Below are positions 29,870 through 37,688 of a DNA stretch of 42,834 bases, one piece after another. Origin of the DNA: a virus; the IMG/VR virus record IMGVR_UViG_3300028610_000998, positions 1 through 42,834 of that record. The stretch is one strand, 5' to 3'. Position 1 is the stretch's first letter; each line of letters opens with the position of its first letter. A program made the position numbers and the translations under genes. The notes beneath the pieces were generated by a model. That model did not search any database. It was not told the origin of the DNA and saw only the letters and a list, made by a program, of their open reading frames with translations.

Positions 29870-30712
29870 TCAAGCCTGGACCTTTGCCTTAGGCTGCGGC
29901 CCCCCGACCGTGGTGCCAGCGGCCTTCGCCAGACGATCTGCGTATTCCTTGCCCTTGTCGGTATAGATCCGGCCCTGCTCGGTCATGTTCCAACCCTCGT
30001 GAGACCAGGGATTCTTCCCCTGGAAGCCGCCGCCGGGTCTCGAACCTCGAGCTCCTCCACCCTCAGACGCCGGCCACCAATGCGGCTTCTTATCCTGGAT
30101 GTCCGCGAGCCAGGCGGTTCCGTCGAGGCCAGGAGTCGTGCCGACTTTGTCGCGCGTGAGAATCGCCTCGTCCTCGGTGATCTCAAAAAGCCTCTCGGCG
30201 AGCATGAGCGCGTCGTCGTGAGCCTCGGGGATGACCTTTGCTGCGATCAGGGCGGACCGAACGTGGTCGTGGATCTTCCGACGGGTATTGGATTGGACGA
30301 ATCCGGCGTTCGCCTCGGTGAGCTCGGCGTTCGTCGTCTTCAGTTTCTTGTTGTCGCGCTCGAGCGGCGAGAGCTTCGAGCGAAGCGTGCCCTCGACACG
30401 CTTCGTCACGATCTCCTCGATCGCGGCCTCGTCGAGCTTTCCGGCAGCAGCCGTCTCGAGCTCGGGATACTTGTCGAGCTTGACGACAACGTCGTCGTGG
30501 TCGAGATCGCCCCAAACCGCGAGCTTGTCCTTCGTCACCTTGTGGGCGTCGCGCTCCTTGGTCAGGCCGACCTGGATCCGATCGATGTCGGCTTGCGTCT
30601 TGATGCCCGTAATCCCCGTGAGCTCCCACTTGTCACCCTTCTCGGTGTAGAGCTCTCGGTACTCCTCGGCGATCTCATCTTGCGTGTCGTGCGATGCTTT
30701 GAGCTCGGCCAT
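29870..30712 (-). CDS. scaffolding protein, 280 aa
   Basis: Highly charged and helical: MAELKASHDTQDEIAEEYRE, a middle with LSPLERDNKKLKTTNAELTE coiled coil, then a Gly-rich linker (EGGGARGSRPGGG) and a conserved-looking end NPWSHEGWNMTEQGRIYTDK...LAKAAG. The N-P-x-x-x-E-x-W-N-x-T-E-Q-G-R ending is common to scaffolds of this capsid type, where it binds the coat. It directly precedes the major capsid gene. GGAGGAGC before the ATG at 30712 is a strong Shine-Dalgarno, so a longer in-frame start was rejected. Confidence 0.82.
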   Translation of the reverse strand: MAELKASHDTQDEIAEEYRELYTEKGDKWELTGITGIKTQADIDRIQVGLTKERDAHKVTKDKLAVWGDLDHDDVVVKLDKYPELETAAAGKLDEAAIEEIVTKRVEGTLRSKLSPLERDNKKLKTTNAELTEANAGFVQSNTRRKIHDHVRSALIAAKVIPEAHDDALMLAERLFEITEDEAILTRDKVGTTPGLDGTAWLADIQDKKPHWWPASEGGGARGSRPGGGFQGKNPWSHEGWNMTEQGRIYTDKGKEYADRLAKAAGTTVGGPQPKAKVQA

Positions 30713-30810
30713 GCCTGCTCCTCCTCGATTGGATTGTTTCGGGGCGCCATGACCCCACGATTGTCGAACGCCCATGGCGACCGACGCGGCTTCTGATTGC
30801 GTGGTTCTAT

Positions 30811-32019
30811 CTAGCGAAACAGGTCCGGGTCAAGACCTGCGCGCAGGAACGCGTCCGTGTGGCGCGTCGCCAGCTGCGCGAGAGTGAGCTCGGTACCGTC
30901 GAACGTGACGTACTTGTCGAGCGTCAAGCCGCCTCGGCGGAAGAGCGCGCCTCGAGTCGGGCCGAGGATGTCGTTCTGAAACGCTGCCGGCTGGCCGGTG
31001 AGCCAGGTCTGGTAGGACGTCCTCGCCGGCGCGCGTCCTGTGAGCTCGCGCATGCGCTTCCTGGCAAAGGCGTCGAAGTTCCGCTTCGTTCCTCGAGGCA
31101 GGTTCGCGCGCTTGACCGGCGCCCTGAATCCTTCTTCCTTGGCAAACTCCCTGAGCAGCTGGCGCTGCGTGAAGTCGCGCCGCGGCCGCTCACCGATGGC
31201 GCCACCGTCGGCGACGGGTGAGTAGACTGAGCGTTCGTTGAAGTGAAGCGGCAGCTGCGGGCCCTCGGCAACCTTGAAGACCTTGCCGTCGAACCGCCGG
31301 CAGATCGGCGTCGTCCTCGCGTCGAGCGTCGCCGTGAAGAGCTCGTTCGGGAGAATGTCGACGTTCGCCAGGGCGTAGGCCTTCCTCGACTCAGCGGCGA
31401 CTCCCGAGACAACCGTCCTCGTGATCGTGGCAGCCTGGCGCCGGGTGATCTGCGTGGTGCCATCGCGCCCCCGCTGGGCGACCGTCCCGACGACCCGCCT
31501 CGAGATCTGCTGACCAGACTCGCCCTGTACCAGACCGATCTTGATCTGGTCCTCGATCCGCGCGATGTCGTCGACCTGGACCTTGTCCGACCATTGCCGA
31601 AGCGTCCTGCCCAGGAACGGCTGCGAGGTCACGATCTGCCGAAGGTCTCCGGTGTCCGGGAGGACCGTCCCGAGCTCGACGCCAGGGAACGAGGCCGTGA
31701 TGATCCGATCGAAGAAGCCGGCCTCGGCGACAGATAGCTCGCGGATCTCCGAGAACCAGACATCGTCGACATCCTTCCAGGCCCTCAGCCGAGTCTTCTT
31801 GAGCGACGCGAGCAGCGTCTCGAGCTTCTGGACGCGCGCCTTCGATGAAAGGCCGGCGCCACCGTCGATACCGCGCCGAATCTTCCTCTTGACGTCGGTC
31901 TCGGTAGCGTCGAGCAGGGCCCAGATCCGATTGCGCATCCCCCCCGAGAACCGGAGCAATCCGGTCTGGTGCCGGAGCATCGCATCGAAGAGCTCCTGAT
32001 TGAAGGTGCGCTCGGCCAC
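30811..32019 (-). CDS. Mu gpF/SPP1 gp7-like head morphogenesis protein, 402 aa
   Basis: The C-terminal half contains the family signature ATLDARTTPICRRFDGKVF with LPLHFNERSVYSPV (about residues 230-280), as in the Mu F/SPP1 gp7 family of minor head proteins. These attach to the portal and are ejected or needed for head assembly. The N-terminal half is helical. It is encoded between portal and scaffold, the standard place. The start is GTG at 32019, 4 bases after the upstream stop. Confidence 0.85.
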   Translation of the reverse strand: MAERTFNQELFDAMLRHQTGLLRFSGGMRNRIWALLDATETDVKRKIRRGIDGGAGLSSKARVQKLETLLASLKKTRLRAWKDVDDVWFSEIRELSVAEAGFFDRIITASFPGVELGTVLPDTGDLRQIVTSQPFLGRTLRQWSDKVQVDDIARIEDQIKIGLVQGESGQQISRRVVGTVAQRGRDGTTQITRRQAATITRTVVSGVAAESRKAYALANVDILPNELFTATLDARTTPICRRFDGKVFKVAEGPQLPLHFNERSVYSPVADGGAIGERPRRDFTQRQLLREFAKEEGFRAPVKRANLPRGTKRNFDAFARKRMRELTGRAPARTSYQTWLTGQPAAFQNDILGPTRGALFRRGGLTLDKYVTFDGTELTLAQLATRHTDAFLRAGLDPDLFR

Positions 32020-32023
32020 GGGC

Positions 32024-32236
32024 CTACCAGCGATCCTCGTCGTCCTCGGTCTCGTCGTCGGCGTCGAACCATTTGCGGAGCAACACGTGCTTCACGCCTT
32101 CGAGCGCCCCGATTATGTGTGCACGCGTCAAGGTCGACTGCTCGCAGAAACCCTGAATCGTATTCATCAGGTCGCGCCCCTCCTGCTCCGGCAGGACGGA
32201 CGGCATCGCGTCGGGGACCTTCGGCTTCTTGGCCAC
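32024..32236 (-). CDS. small acidic-tailed protein, 70 aa
   Basis: A helical small protein (MAKKPKVPDAMPSVLPEQEG, TLTRAHIIGALEGVKHVLL) with a very acidic end (ADDETEDDEDRW), read from a GTG start that overlaps nothing but follows the portal stop by 3 bases; the GAGGAG at the end of portal is its likely Shine-Dalgarno. No family recognised; it may be a small portal- or head-associated factor. Confidence 0.62.
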   Translation of the reverse strand: MAKKPKVPDAMPSVLPEQEGRDLMNTIQGFCEQSTLTRAHIIGALEGVKHVLLRKWFDADDETEDDEDRW

Positions 32237-32239
32237 GAG

Positions 32240-33742
32240 CTACTCCTCTTCGTCGTCCTCCGGCTCTTCCTCCGGCTCCTCGGGATCGCCTTCCTCGGTC
32301 GCCCCGGTGTCGTCCTCGCCCTCCACAACGGCTCCTGGCATCCCTGCGTCGGCCTCGGCCTGGAGTCGAGCGAGCTCGTCCTCCCAGGTCTGGGTCGTCA
32401 GGCCGCGCTCCTGGAGCGCCTCGTGGATGGATTGGAGCGAAAGCGGAGCACCGAGGCCCTTGGCCGTCATGTAGCCGACGAGCTCGTTCCCGGGCAGGCG
32501 GTCGGCGACGAAGTCGAGGTTCGGCTCGACCCTGACCTCGTCGGGGTTGGCACCGATCCACCGAGCGGCGATCTTGAGGAGCTCCTGCAGGCCGAAAGCG
32601 CCGGCCATCGCGATCTGGTTCAAAGACGCCGTCCTCGCCGAGACGCGGACGCGCAAGGCCTCACCTGACTCGGCAGATCGCGACACAGCCTCGAGGAGCC
32701 CGTTCGCTCGACTTTCCCCGCGCGTGTAGTCGCTCTCGAGAGAGAGCCGCTGCTCCTCGAGGCCACTCGAGTCGACGCCAATGAACTTGGCGTCGCCACC
32801 CATCGGCAGGTCAATCGAAGCGCCGGCCCCGACACGGATTTCGTCAGACCCATCGGAATTCGTAGCGCCGATCGTCACGAGCGTGTCCTGGCCGCTTTCA
32901 TGAAGAGCTTGCCGGTGATCGGCCTCGCCGCGATAGATCGTCAGGGCCAGGTTCGACTGACCCAGAAGCGGCGGCTCGTCGGGCGTCGGCACGATGTCTT
33001 TCGTGTTGATGAACTTGAACGGGATCTCCTCGAGCATCGTCCCCGAAATGCTCGGCTCCATTAGCGCGTCCTCGGAGAATGGCTTGCCCTCGCGGAAGAC
33101 GCCGACGCGGTAGACGCCCTCGGTCTCGTTCTCGACCAAATCGCCCAACACGAGCACGCGGTGCTTCTCGACGCGCTCCCATTCGAAACCGTCCTCCGTG
33201 CGCTCCTGCTCGGTCTCGTCGATGACGACGAGGTTCAGGGCGTCGATCTCCGTCTCGTCGCGCGCGCCCTCGTCCCAATTGATCAGATCTTCGGCGACGT
33301 AGAGCGCGATCAGCGGAAGCGCCGCGCTCTTCTCGGGAACCTCGAGCATGATCCCGAGCCGCCCCGTCGTCAGCTGCTCTTCATTGATCCGCCGCAGGAG
33401 CATCTGCAGCGACTCGTTCCGGAGCGTCGCCTTCTCGATGAGCGGCTCGAGCTTCGCCGGGACCTCGATGACCGCCGGCTTGTGGTGCATGACACCGAGC
33501 ATCGCCTCGATTCCCTGCGAAACGATCTCGGGAAAGACCGCGCGCGCGCGGTAGGCGAGATAGTTCTTCCAGCCCTTCGTCTTCTTACCCGTGAAGACGC
33601 CGTCCTTCACCATGCCGGCGGTCGGCGGCAGGTACTTGGTGCCCTGATCCTTGACGACGCGCTCGCTCTTCGACGTCTCGCGCATCTGGATCCAGTCGGG
33701 CTCGAACTCGATGTACAGAGGGTGCTTGCTGTCGACGCCCAT
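32240..33742 (-). CDS. portal protein (DUF4055 type), 500 aa
   Basis: The protein begins MGVDSKHPLYIEFEPDWIQM, then DQGTKYLPPTAGM and YRARAVFPEIVSQGIEAMLG, followed by RRINEEQLTTGRLGIMLEVP and ALYVAEDLINWDEG. This is the pattern of DUF4055 portal proteins (Y-L-P-x-T-x-G-M; Y-x-x-R-A-x-F; I-x-W). It ends with a strongly acidic tail (EEGDPEEPEEEPEDDEEE). It is next to terminase and the Mu-F-like gene. ATG at 33742 has AGAGGACC upstream, so the longer upstream frame overlapping the terminase gene was rejected. The portal forms the DNA gate of the capsid. Confidence 0.88.
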   Translation of the reverse strand: MGVDSKHPLYIEFEPDWIQMRETSKSERVVKDQGTKYLPPTAGMVKDGVFTGKKTKGWKNYLAYRARAVFPEIVSQGIEAMLGVMHHKPAVIEVPAKLEPLIEKATLRNESLQMLLRRINEEQLTTGRLGIMLEVPEKSAALPLIALYVAEDLINWDEGARDETEIDALNLVVIDETEQERTEDGFEWERVEKHRVLVLGDLVENETEGVYRVGVFREGKPFSEDALMEPSISGTMLEEIPFKFINTKDIVPTPDEPPLLGQSNLALTIYRGEADHRQALHESGQDTLVTIGATNSDGSDEIRVGAGASIDLPMGGDAKFIGVDSSGLEEQRLSLESDYTRGESRANGLLEAVSRSAESGEALRVRVSARTASLNQIAMAGAFGLQELLKIAARWIGANPDEVRVEPNLDFVADRLPGNELVGYMTAKGLGAPLSLQSIHEALQERGLTTQTWEDELARLQAEADAGMPGAVVEGEDDTGATEEGDPEEPEEEPEDDEEE

Positions 33743-33798
33743 TGGGGTCCTCTTTCGGTCGGCCGGAGGTCGCGAGCGCCCGAGGCTACCCGTCGGCC

Positions 33799-35403
33799 TT
33801 AGTACATTCCAGTTGTCGTCCGGGCTCCAATCCGCATCCCGCTCGAGCGCACCCTGTAACGGAACTCGTCGGCAACGTGATCCTCGGCATCGGTATCGGC
33901 GTCGTCGAGGTCCTTCTCGTCCCTCGGCAGCGAGAGCACCGTCCGGATGAATTGAGGGCAATCCTCGCCGACCACGAAAAACCCCGGATCCTCGCGCACT
34001 CCGCCGCCCTTGGGCGGCTGGCCGGCCCTGATCATCGCTCGCGACTGCTCCCAGCCGGCCTTCCTCGAGCCTGGGCGCTTGTCCGCACGCGTCCAGACGA
34101 CGCCGGGAACGACTGAATTCTCGATCCTGACGGGCCGCTCCATGTCCATCCCGATCGAACGCCCGTTCTCGACCGTGTAGATCGAGGAGTCGGCGGGCCC
34201 CGGCCGGCAGCGCTGGTACCGATCGCCCAGCTTGCGCCAGCCCCACATAAATTCCCGCTCGACGATGCCGGCGGCAACCTCGACGGCCAGGGAGCGCGTC
34301 CCCTCGTTCGCTCGCCCCGTCCAGCCGTACCACTCCGCAATCCTGAAGAGGTCGCCGCGAACGGTCGACCTCACGGCCCCGTCGTCGAAGAGCAAGTCGG
34401 AGCCATCACTTTCGGCGTACCAACCGACCGAGAACGGCTTCGAGCTCCCCCAGTCGAACGCTCGGTCGACCAGCCAGGTGTCGGGAACCTTGAAGCGACC
34501 AACGTCGTTGTACTCGCTCGACCAGACGTCGTCGAACATCCCGCCGGCGACGACGTCCCAGGATCCGTTGAGCCAGGCCGCGGCCATCGCCTTGTTGTGA
34601 GCCGACGCCGCGATCGCTTGCTTGTAATTCGGGTCGGCCTTGAGGAGGACCTTGTTCTCGTCGATATGGCCGTGAATCGCAACGCGCGGTGGCTCGAGTT
34701 TCCCTGAGAGGTCGAGCGAATCAGTCGTGACGATGGGCAGCCACCACTTGCCGTGCAGACGGAAGCGCTCCTTCACCCAGTTATGTCCAACGCCGTACGG
34801 GTTCGTGGTCCCGCGGATCTTTCTTGGCATGTCGCCGCGACTCGAGCGACAGCACGCGAACATGGACTTGTAGCAACGATCGTCAGCCCAGCTGGTGAGC
34901 TCCTCGAACGCAATCCACGGGTACTCGTGCCCGTGATAGTTCCAGTAATCGTCGGGCGAGCGCATGTACGACATGAAGAGGACCTCGCCCGTCGCGAACT
35001 CCCAACGCAGCGGCTTCGCTCGGACGAACTTCGCCGACGGGAAGATCTGCCGAAACCACTTCACCGTCTTCGCGACGAGGTCGGCCAGCTGCGGATACGT
35101 CTCGCGGAAAATGATCCCGCGCCAAGCTTCGCCGAACCCGCGGCCGACGTCCTGCGCGTAGTCCATGATCAGCGCGTCCGTCTTCCCCGGCCCTCGCGTC
35201 CCGTGGTAGAGCGCCTCGAAGAGAGGGCAGGCCATGAAGTCTTCCTGGCTCCCCGGCTGCGGCGCCCACACGACCGGCTTCCCGTTGACGATGCGCGGCG
35301 GGATCTGCGTTGCGAGCTCGCGCTCCGTTGCCTCGGCTAGGAGCTTGTCGAACGAGGCCTCGTCATCTGGCCCCGGGTCAAGACCGACGACGTCGTTTGC
35401 CAT
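33799..35403 (-). CDS. terminase large subunit, 534 aa
   Basis: The ATPase domain has Walker A GTRGPGKT (68-75), Walker B YPWIAFEE (161-168) and a coupling motif GTTNPYGVGHNWVK (198-211). The C-terminal nuclease domain has FDWGSSKPFSVGW (316-328) with the first catalytic Asp of the RuvC-like fold, and a later acidic stretch near the C-terminus (DADTDAEDHVADEF) typical of such nucleases. This is TerL, which cuts and pumps DNA into the head. The ATG at 35403 was chosen; a GTG 33 bases upstream is in frame. It overlaps the preceding 40-residue gene. Confidence 0.93.
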   Translation of the reverse strand: MANDVVGLDPGPDDEASFDKLLAEATERELATQIPPRIVNGKPVVWAPQPGSQEDFMACPLFEALYHGTRGPGKTDALIMDYAQDVGRGFGEAWRGIIFRETYPQLADLVAKTVKWFRQIFPSAKFVRAKPLRWEFATGEVLFMSYMRSPDDYWNYHGHEYPWIAFEELTSWADDRCYKSMFACCRSSRGDMPRKIRGTTNPYGVGHNWVKERFRLHGKWWLPIVTTDSLDLSGKLEPPRVAIHGHIDENKVLLKADPNYKQAIAASAHNKAMAAAWLNGSWDVVAGGMFDDVWSSEYNDVGRFKVPDTWLVDRAFDWGSSKPFSVGWYAESDGSDLLFDDGAVRSTVRGDLFRIAEWYGWTGRANEGTRSLAVEVAAGIVEREFMWGWRKLGDRYQRCRPGPADSSIYTVENGRSIGMDMERPVRIENSVVPGVVWTRADKRPGSRKAGWEQSRAMIRAGQPPKGGGVREDPGFFVVGEDCPQFIRTVLSLPRDEKDLDDADTDAEDHVADEFRYRVRSSGMRIGARTTTGMY

Positions 35404-35500
35404 CGCGGTACGCAGCCCACACGCCAAGGAAGCCACCGAAGACGAGCACGAAGACCGCAGCGAGCTCGACGAAGGTCATGTCCTCGAGGGCGGCAATCAT
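35378..35500 (-). CDS. single-helix membrane mini-protein, 40 aa
   Basis: MIAALEDMTFVELAAVFVLV and a short basic end: one hydrophobic helix followed by Arg/Lys (RDGKRRRRS), the build of a small membrane protein with its tail in the cytoplasm. Its ATG overlaps the upstream stop by 4 bases, and its end overlaps the terminase start by 26 bases. An internal ATG at 35479 is an alternative start. Function unknown. Confidence 0.5.
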   Translation of the reverse strand: MIAALEDMTFVELAAVFVLVFGGFLGVWAAYRDGKRRRRS

Positions 35501-35904
35501 CCAGAGAGGTCCTTCTGCGAGGCGCGAAGCCAGGTGAGCTCCCAAAGCGTGATGAACGCGCGCAGCGCGGCGACGTCGATCGTCTCGCCGGTCCCGCAGA
35601 CGTACCGACCATCCCCGGCGCCCTTGTCTATCCGCGCGCCCCCTGACGGAACGCCGGCACGCCACCAGAGGTCCTCCCGCGGCGGCTGGAATCGAAACGT
35701 CTTCTCCTCGAGCGAGGTCCCCGCGAACTTCACGCCACCGCCGAGCGGATACATCCCGAACCGTTCGGTAGCGAGATCAGAGATCGACTCCCACGTCAGC
35801 GCGGAGAGCGCACGGCGGCTCACGCCCATGAAGGCGGCGAACTGCTCCGGCGTACCGGGCAGGCGGCTGCTCCAGGCTCGAGCAAGGAGAGAGCGGCGCT
35901 TCAT
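35497..35904 (-). CDS. HTH-like protein before terminase, 135 aa
   Basis: The N-terminal part contains PEQFAAFMGVSRRALSALTW, which reads as a helix-turn-helix; the middle (RFQPPREDLWWRAGVPSGG) and end are rich in Trp and Gly. The gene lies directly upstream of the terminase large subunit with one mini-gene between, where small terminases are often found, so it is a second candidate for that role besides the lysine-rich protein at 39994. ATGA overlap at both ends. Confidence 0.55.
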   Translation of the reverse strand: MKRRSLLARAWSSRLPGTPEQFAAFMGVSRRALSALTWESISDLATERFGMYPLGGGVKFAGTSLEEKTFRFQPPREDLWWRAGVPSGGARIDKGAGDGRYVCGTGETIDVAALRAFITLWELTWLRASQKDLSG

Positions 35905-36221
35905 ACGCGCGCGTCCTTCACGATTCCAGCAGCTAGTTCCCGGATCTCGACCTGGCAACACGATCGCCAAGCATGCTCGGAGATTGACGACGAGCCAGGC
36001 TCGGAAGCGATGCGATCCGCGGCGGCCTTCATGCCGACGGCGACGCCGAGCTCGTACCCGTCAACGAACCCCAAGGATTCCAAGTTGTCGGCGTCGGTAT
36101 AGGCATGCTTACTGACACGCTTGCGCTCGTCCCAGACCTTCCAGCCGGCCTTGCGGACTGTGACTTGCCGACGCGCCGTCTCGTTCTCGCTCGCTGTCGG
36201 TTCGTCAGTCATCGGAGTCAT
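35901..36221 (-). CDS. hypothetical protein, 106 aa
   Basis: MTPMTDEPTASENETARRQV is followed by a basic and helical part (AGWKVWDERKRVSKHAY) and a Cys-containing end (SEHAWRSCCQVEIRELAAGI). A second in-frame ATG lies 3 codons downstream. I do not recognise the family. The next gene overlaps by four bases. Confidence 0.6.
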   Translation of the reverse strand: MTPMTDEPTASENETARRQVTVRKAGWKVWDERKRVSKHAYTDADNLESLGFVDGYELGVAVGMKAAADRIASEPGSSSISEHAWRSCCQVEIRELAAGIVKDARV

Positions 36222-36225
36222 CGTC

Positions 36226-36594
36226 TCACTTGCCGTACATTTCCCAAGCGGGAGCAACTCCCACGATGGCGTATCGGAGGTCCGCCACGTGCCCCCAGTC
36301 CTCAACATACACAAGCCACGCCTTGCCGTTGTCTCCGTCGTGATCGGGCTGTGGCGGGTAGTCGACAACCTGAAGCCAGCCCCACGCAAACTCGGTTGCC
36401 GCTGCGCAGTTCATTTCGTACGGCAACGCCTGCGAGTCCCGCTCTTTACCCCACAGCAGGATCAACCCCGCCTTCGGATCGATCCTGTAGTGCGTCGCCT
36501 TTCCACCTGGGGCGTTATCCCACGCGATCGCCATAACCTGATCGAATCGTTCGCGACCTCGGCGCAACACGCGCAGTTCTGGATTGTCGCTCAT
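36226..36594 (-). CDS. hypothetical protein, 122 aa
   Basis: A Trp-rich alpha/beta protein: RFDQVMAIAWDNAPGGKATH, AATEFAWGWLQVVDYPPQPD and the end YAIVGVAPAWEMYGK. No signal, membrane segment or metal site is visible. It is followed closely by the 106-residue gene. It has no clear Shine-Dalgarno but a GAGG lies near. Function unknown. Confidence 0.65.
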   Translation of the reverse strand: MSDNPELRVLRRGRERFDQVMAIAWDNAPGGKATHYRIDPKAGLILLWGKERDSQALPYEMNCAAATEFAWGWLQVVDYPPQPDHDGDNGKAWLVYVEDWGHVADLRYAIVGVAPAWEMYGK

Positions 36595-36601
36595 TGCCTC
36601 A

Positions 36602-36745
36602 TCATACTCCCTTTGGTTCCGGCAGTTCCGCCGGAGCATCACAGATCGCACGCATGCCCTCGAGATCGAACTCCTCGAGCGGGTAGCCGAGCTCGAGCAG
36701 GAGCTCGACGAGGACGTCAACGGGATGCGCGCTGGGCCTACTCAT
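36602..36745 (-). CDS. hypothetical small protein, 47 aa
   Basis: MSRPSAHPVDVLVELLLELG, then YPLEEFDLEGMRAICDAPAE. It was read by hand, since it is very short. Its ATG lies inside the last of two 21-base direct repeats (36742-36762) and just before the stop of the preceding 28-residue gene. It is an acidic, helical protein of unknown function. Confidence 0.55.
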   Translation of the reverse strand: MSRPSAHPVDVLVELLLELGYPLEEFDLEGMRAICDAPAELPEPKGV

Positions 36746-36824
36746 CGCCCTTGGCTCCGGCGAACATCGTCCACCAAAGGACGCAGCCGGAGTAGACCAG
36801 GAAGACCACGACCTCGCAGATCAT
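36738..36824 (-). CDS. membrane mini-protein, 28 aa
   Basis: MICEVVVFLVYSGCVLWWTM then FAGAKGDE. One hydrophobic helix. The ATG overlaps the stop of the preceding gene (ATGA), and the same arrangement exists at its own end. A 21-base repeat brackets it, one copy at each start codon junction. Such a gene is hard to prove from sequence alone; the coupling is the evidence. Confidence 0.45.
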   Translation of the reverse strand: MICEVVVFLVYSGCVLWWTMFAGAKGDE

Positions 36825-36841
36825 CGCCCCTGGCTCCGGCG
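36742..36841 (-). repeat. pair of 21-base direct repeats flanking a mini-gene
   Basis: Plus-strand 36742-36762 and 36821-36841 differ at one base (TCATCGCCC then T/C, then TGGCTCCGGCG). Each copy contains the start codon of the next gene in the last part of the gene before it. The repeats are read in different frames, so amino-acid constraint does not explain them. Confidence 0.75.
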
Positions 36842-37183
36842 CTGCGCGCGGTGGCGCTGCTCCGTCTGCTGCTTACGCTTGACGACGCCGTAGTCGAGAG
36901 CGTTGTCAAACTTCTCCTTGCTCCTCAGCTGCTCGCGCCTCAGGTCGCTCTGTTCCTTGACGAGGTCAACGTCGAGAGCATCCTCGAACTTCGACTTCTG
37001 GATCTGGTCGCGCAGCTTACCGATCGGCGTTCGCTCCTTGTGCTCCTTGAGCCAACGCGCGCGCGCCACGGCGGCCATGACGTCGAGCTCCTCGAACTCC
37101 TCCTCAGTGAGCTCGACCCAGCCTTCGGGGATTGCCTCTCCGTCGGCGAAGCGACGGACCTCATGCGGGGGTTCTTGATTCAT
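36821..37183 (-). CDS. coiled-coil protein, 120 aa
   Basis: The protein starts MNQEPPHEVRRFADGEAIPE, then an acidic helix (WVELTEEEFEELDVM) and a long charged helix (RDQIQKSKFEDALDVDLVKE) ending in Arg/Gln-rich residues (RKQQTEQRHRAQRRSQGR). The ATG at 37183 has the strong site GAGAAGGAATC; a further in-frame ATG 36 bases upstream overlaps the preceding stop and is a weaker choice. Function unknown. Confidence 0.68.
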   Translation of the reverse strand: MNQEPPHEVRRFADGEAIPEGWVELTEEEFEELDVMAAVARARWLKEHKERTPIGKLRDQIQKSKFEDALDVDLVKEQSDLRREQLRSKEKFDNALDYGVVKRKQQTEQRHRAQRRSQGR

Positions 37184-37215
37184 GATTCCTTCTCGGGTAA
37201 AGCCGCAGCGCAGCC

Positions 37216-37452
37216 TCATAGGTCTATCCTGTACGGCAGGGATTCGCGTGTGATCAGGTCGTCGTCCTTGGCGGCCTGGACGAGCGTCTCGAGAGCAACG
37301 GCTACCTGCGCGGCTACCGTCGCATCGTACGGGTGCGCCATTTCAGCGAAGCGAAAGCACAGCCACGCGTCGCCGCCTTCGCGAGAGATCGAAACGCCGA
37401 TAGGCCCTTCGATCTCGAGCTCGAGGATCGCGAGTGCTTCGGGGATGGTCAT
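37216..37452 (-). CDS. hypothetical protein, 78 aa
   Basis: MTIPEALAILELEIEGPIGV opens a small protein with a beta-helix pattern (SISREGGDAWLCFRFAEMAH) and a helical end (ALETLVQAAKDDDLI). Its ATG overlaps the upstream stop (ATGA), which decides between this start and an in-frame start six codons upstream. Function unknown. Confidence 0.63.
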   Translation of the reverse strand: MTIPEALAILELEIEGPIGVSISREGGDAWLCFRFAEMAHPYDATVAAQVAVALETLVQAAKDDDLITRESLPYRIDL

Positions 37453-37688
37453 CGAGCTTGGTCCTTCCAACCTCCGCGGTCTTCCTTCTTCATGTTTACC
37501 ACAAAGAACTTGCTGACAGGGATGCGCTCGTCGGTAAGGAGCCTAGCGTCGGGAAGTCCGCGCTCGGCCAGAGCGCCCCTCACCGACTTCTTGGACCTAG
37601 GATTGCAAACACACGCAACGATCTTCGCCTCTCCTCGAGACTCCGCGTCAAGGATGGCAATTTCGGCAGCGAGCTCGGGCGGGTTCAT
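37449..37688 (-). CDS. hypothetical protein, 79 aa
   Basis: A small alpha/beta protein: MNPPELAAEIAILDAESRGE, then AKIVACVCNPRSKKSVRGAL and the end SKFFVVNMKKEDRGG. It overlaps both neighbours by four bases. No family recognised; possible small regulatory or nucleotide-related protein. Confidence 0.62.
   Translation of the reverse strand: MNPPELAAEIAILDAESRGEAKIVACVCNPRSKKSVRGALAERGLPDARLLTDERIPVSKFFVVNMKKEDRGGWKDQAR

Noticed and set aside
29777-30796. Plus-strand open frame (339 codons) opposite the scaffold gene
   Set aside because: The minus-strand scaffold has a strong ribosome site and the typical scaffold ending; the plus frame shows no domain.
33743-34333. N-terminal extension of the portal frame into the terminase gene
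   Set aside because: The extension is low-complexity sequence in another frame of TerL, and the ATG at 33742 has a Shine-Dalgarno and the known DUF4055 start.
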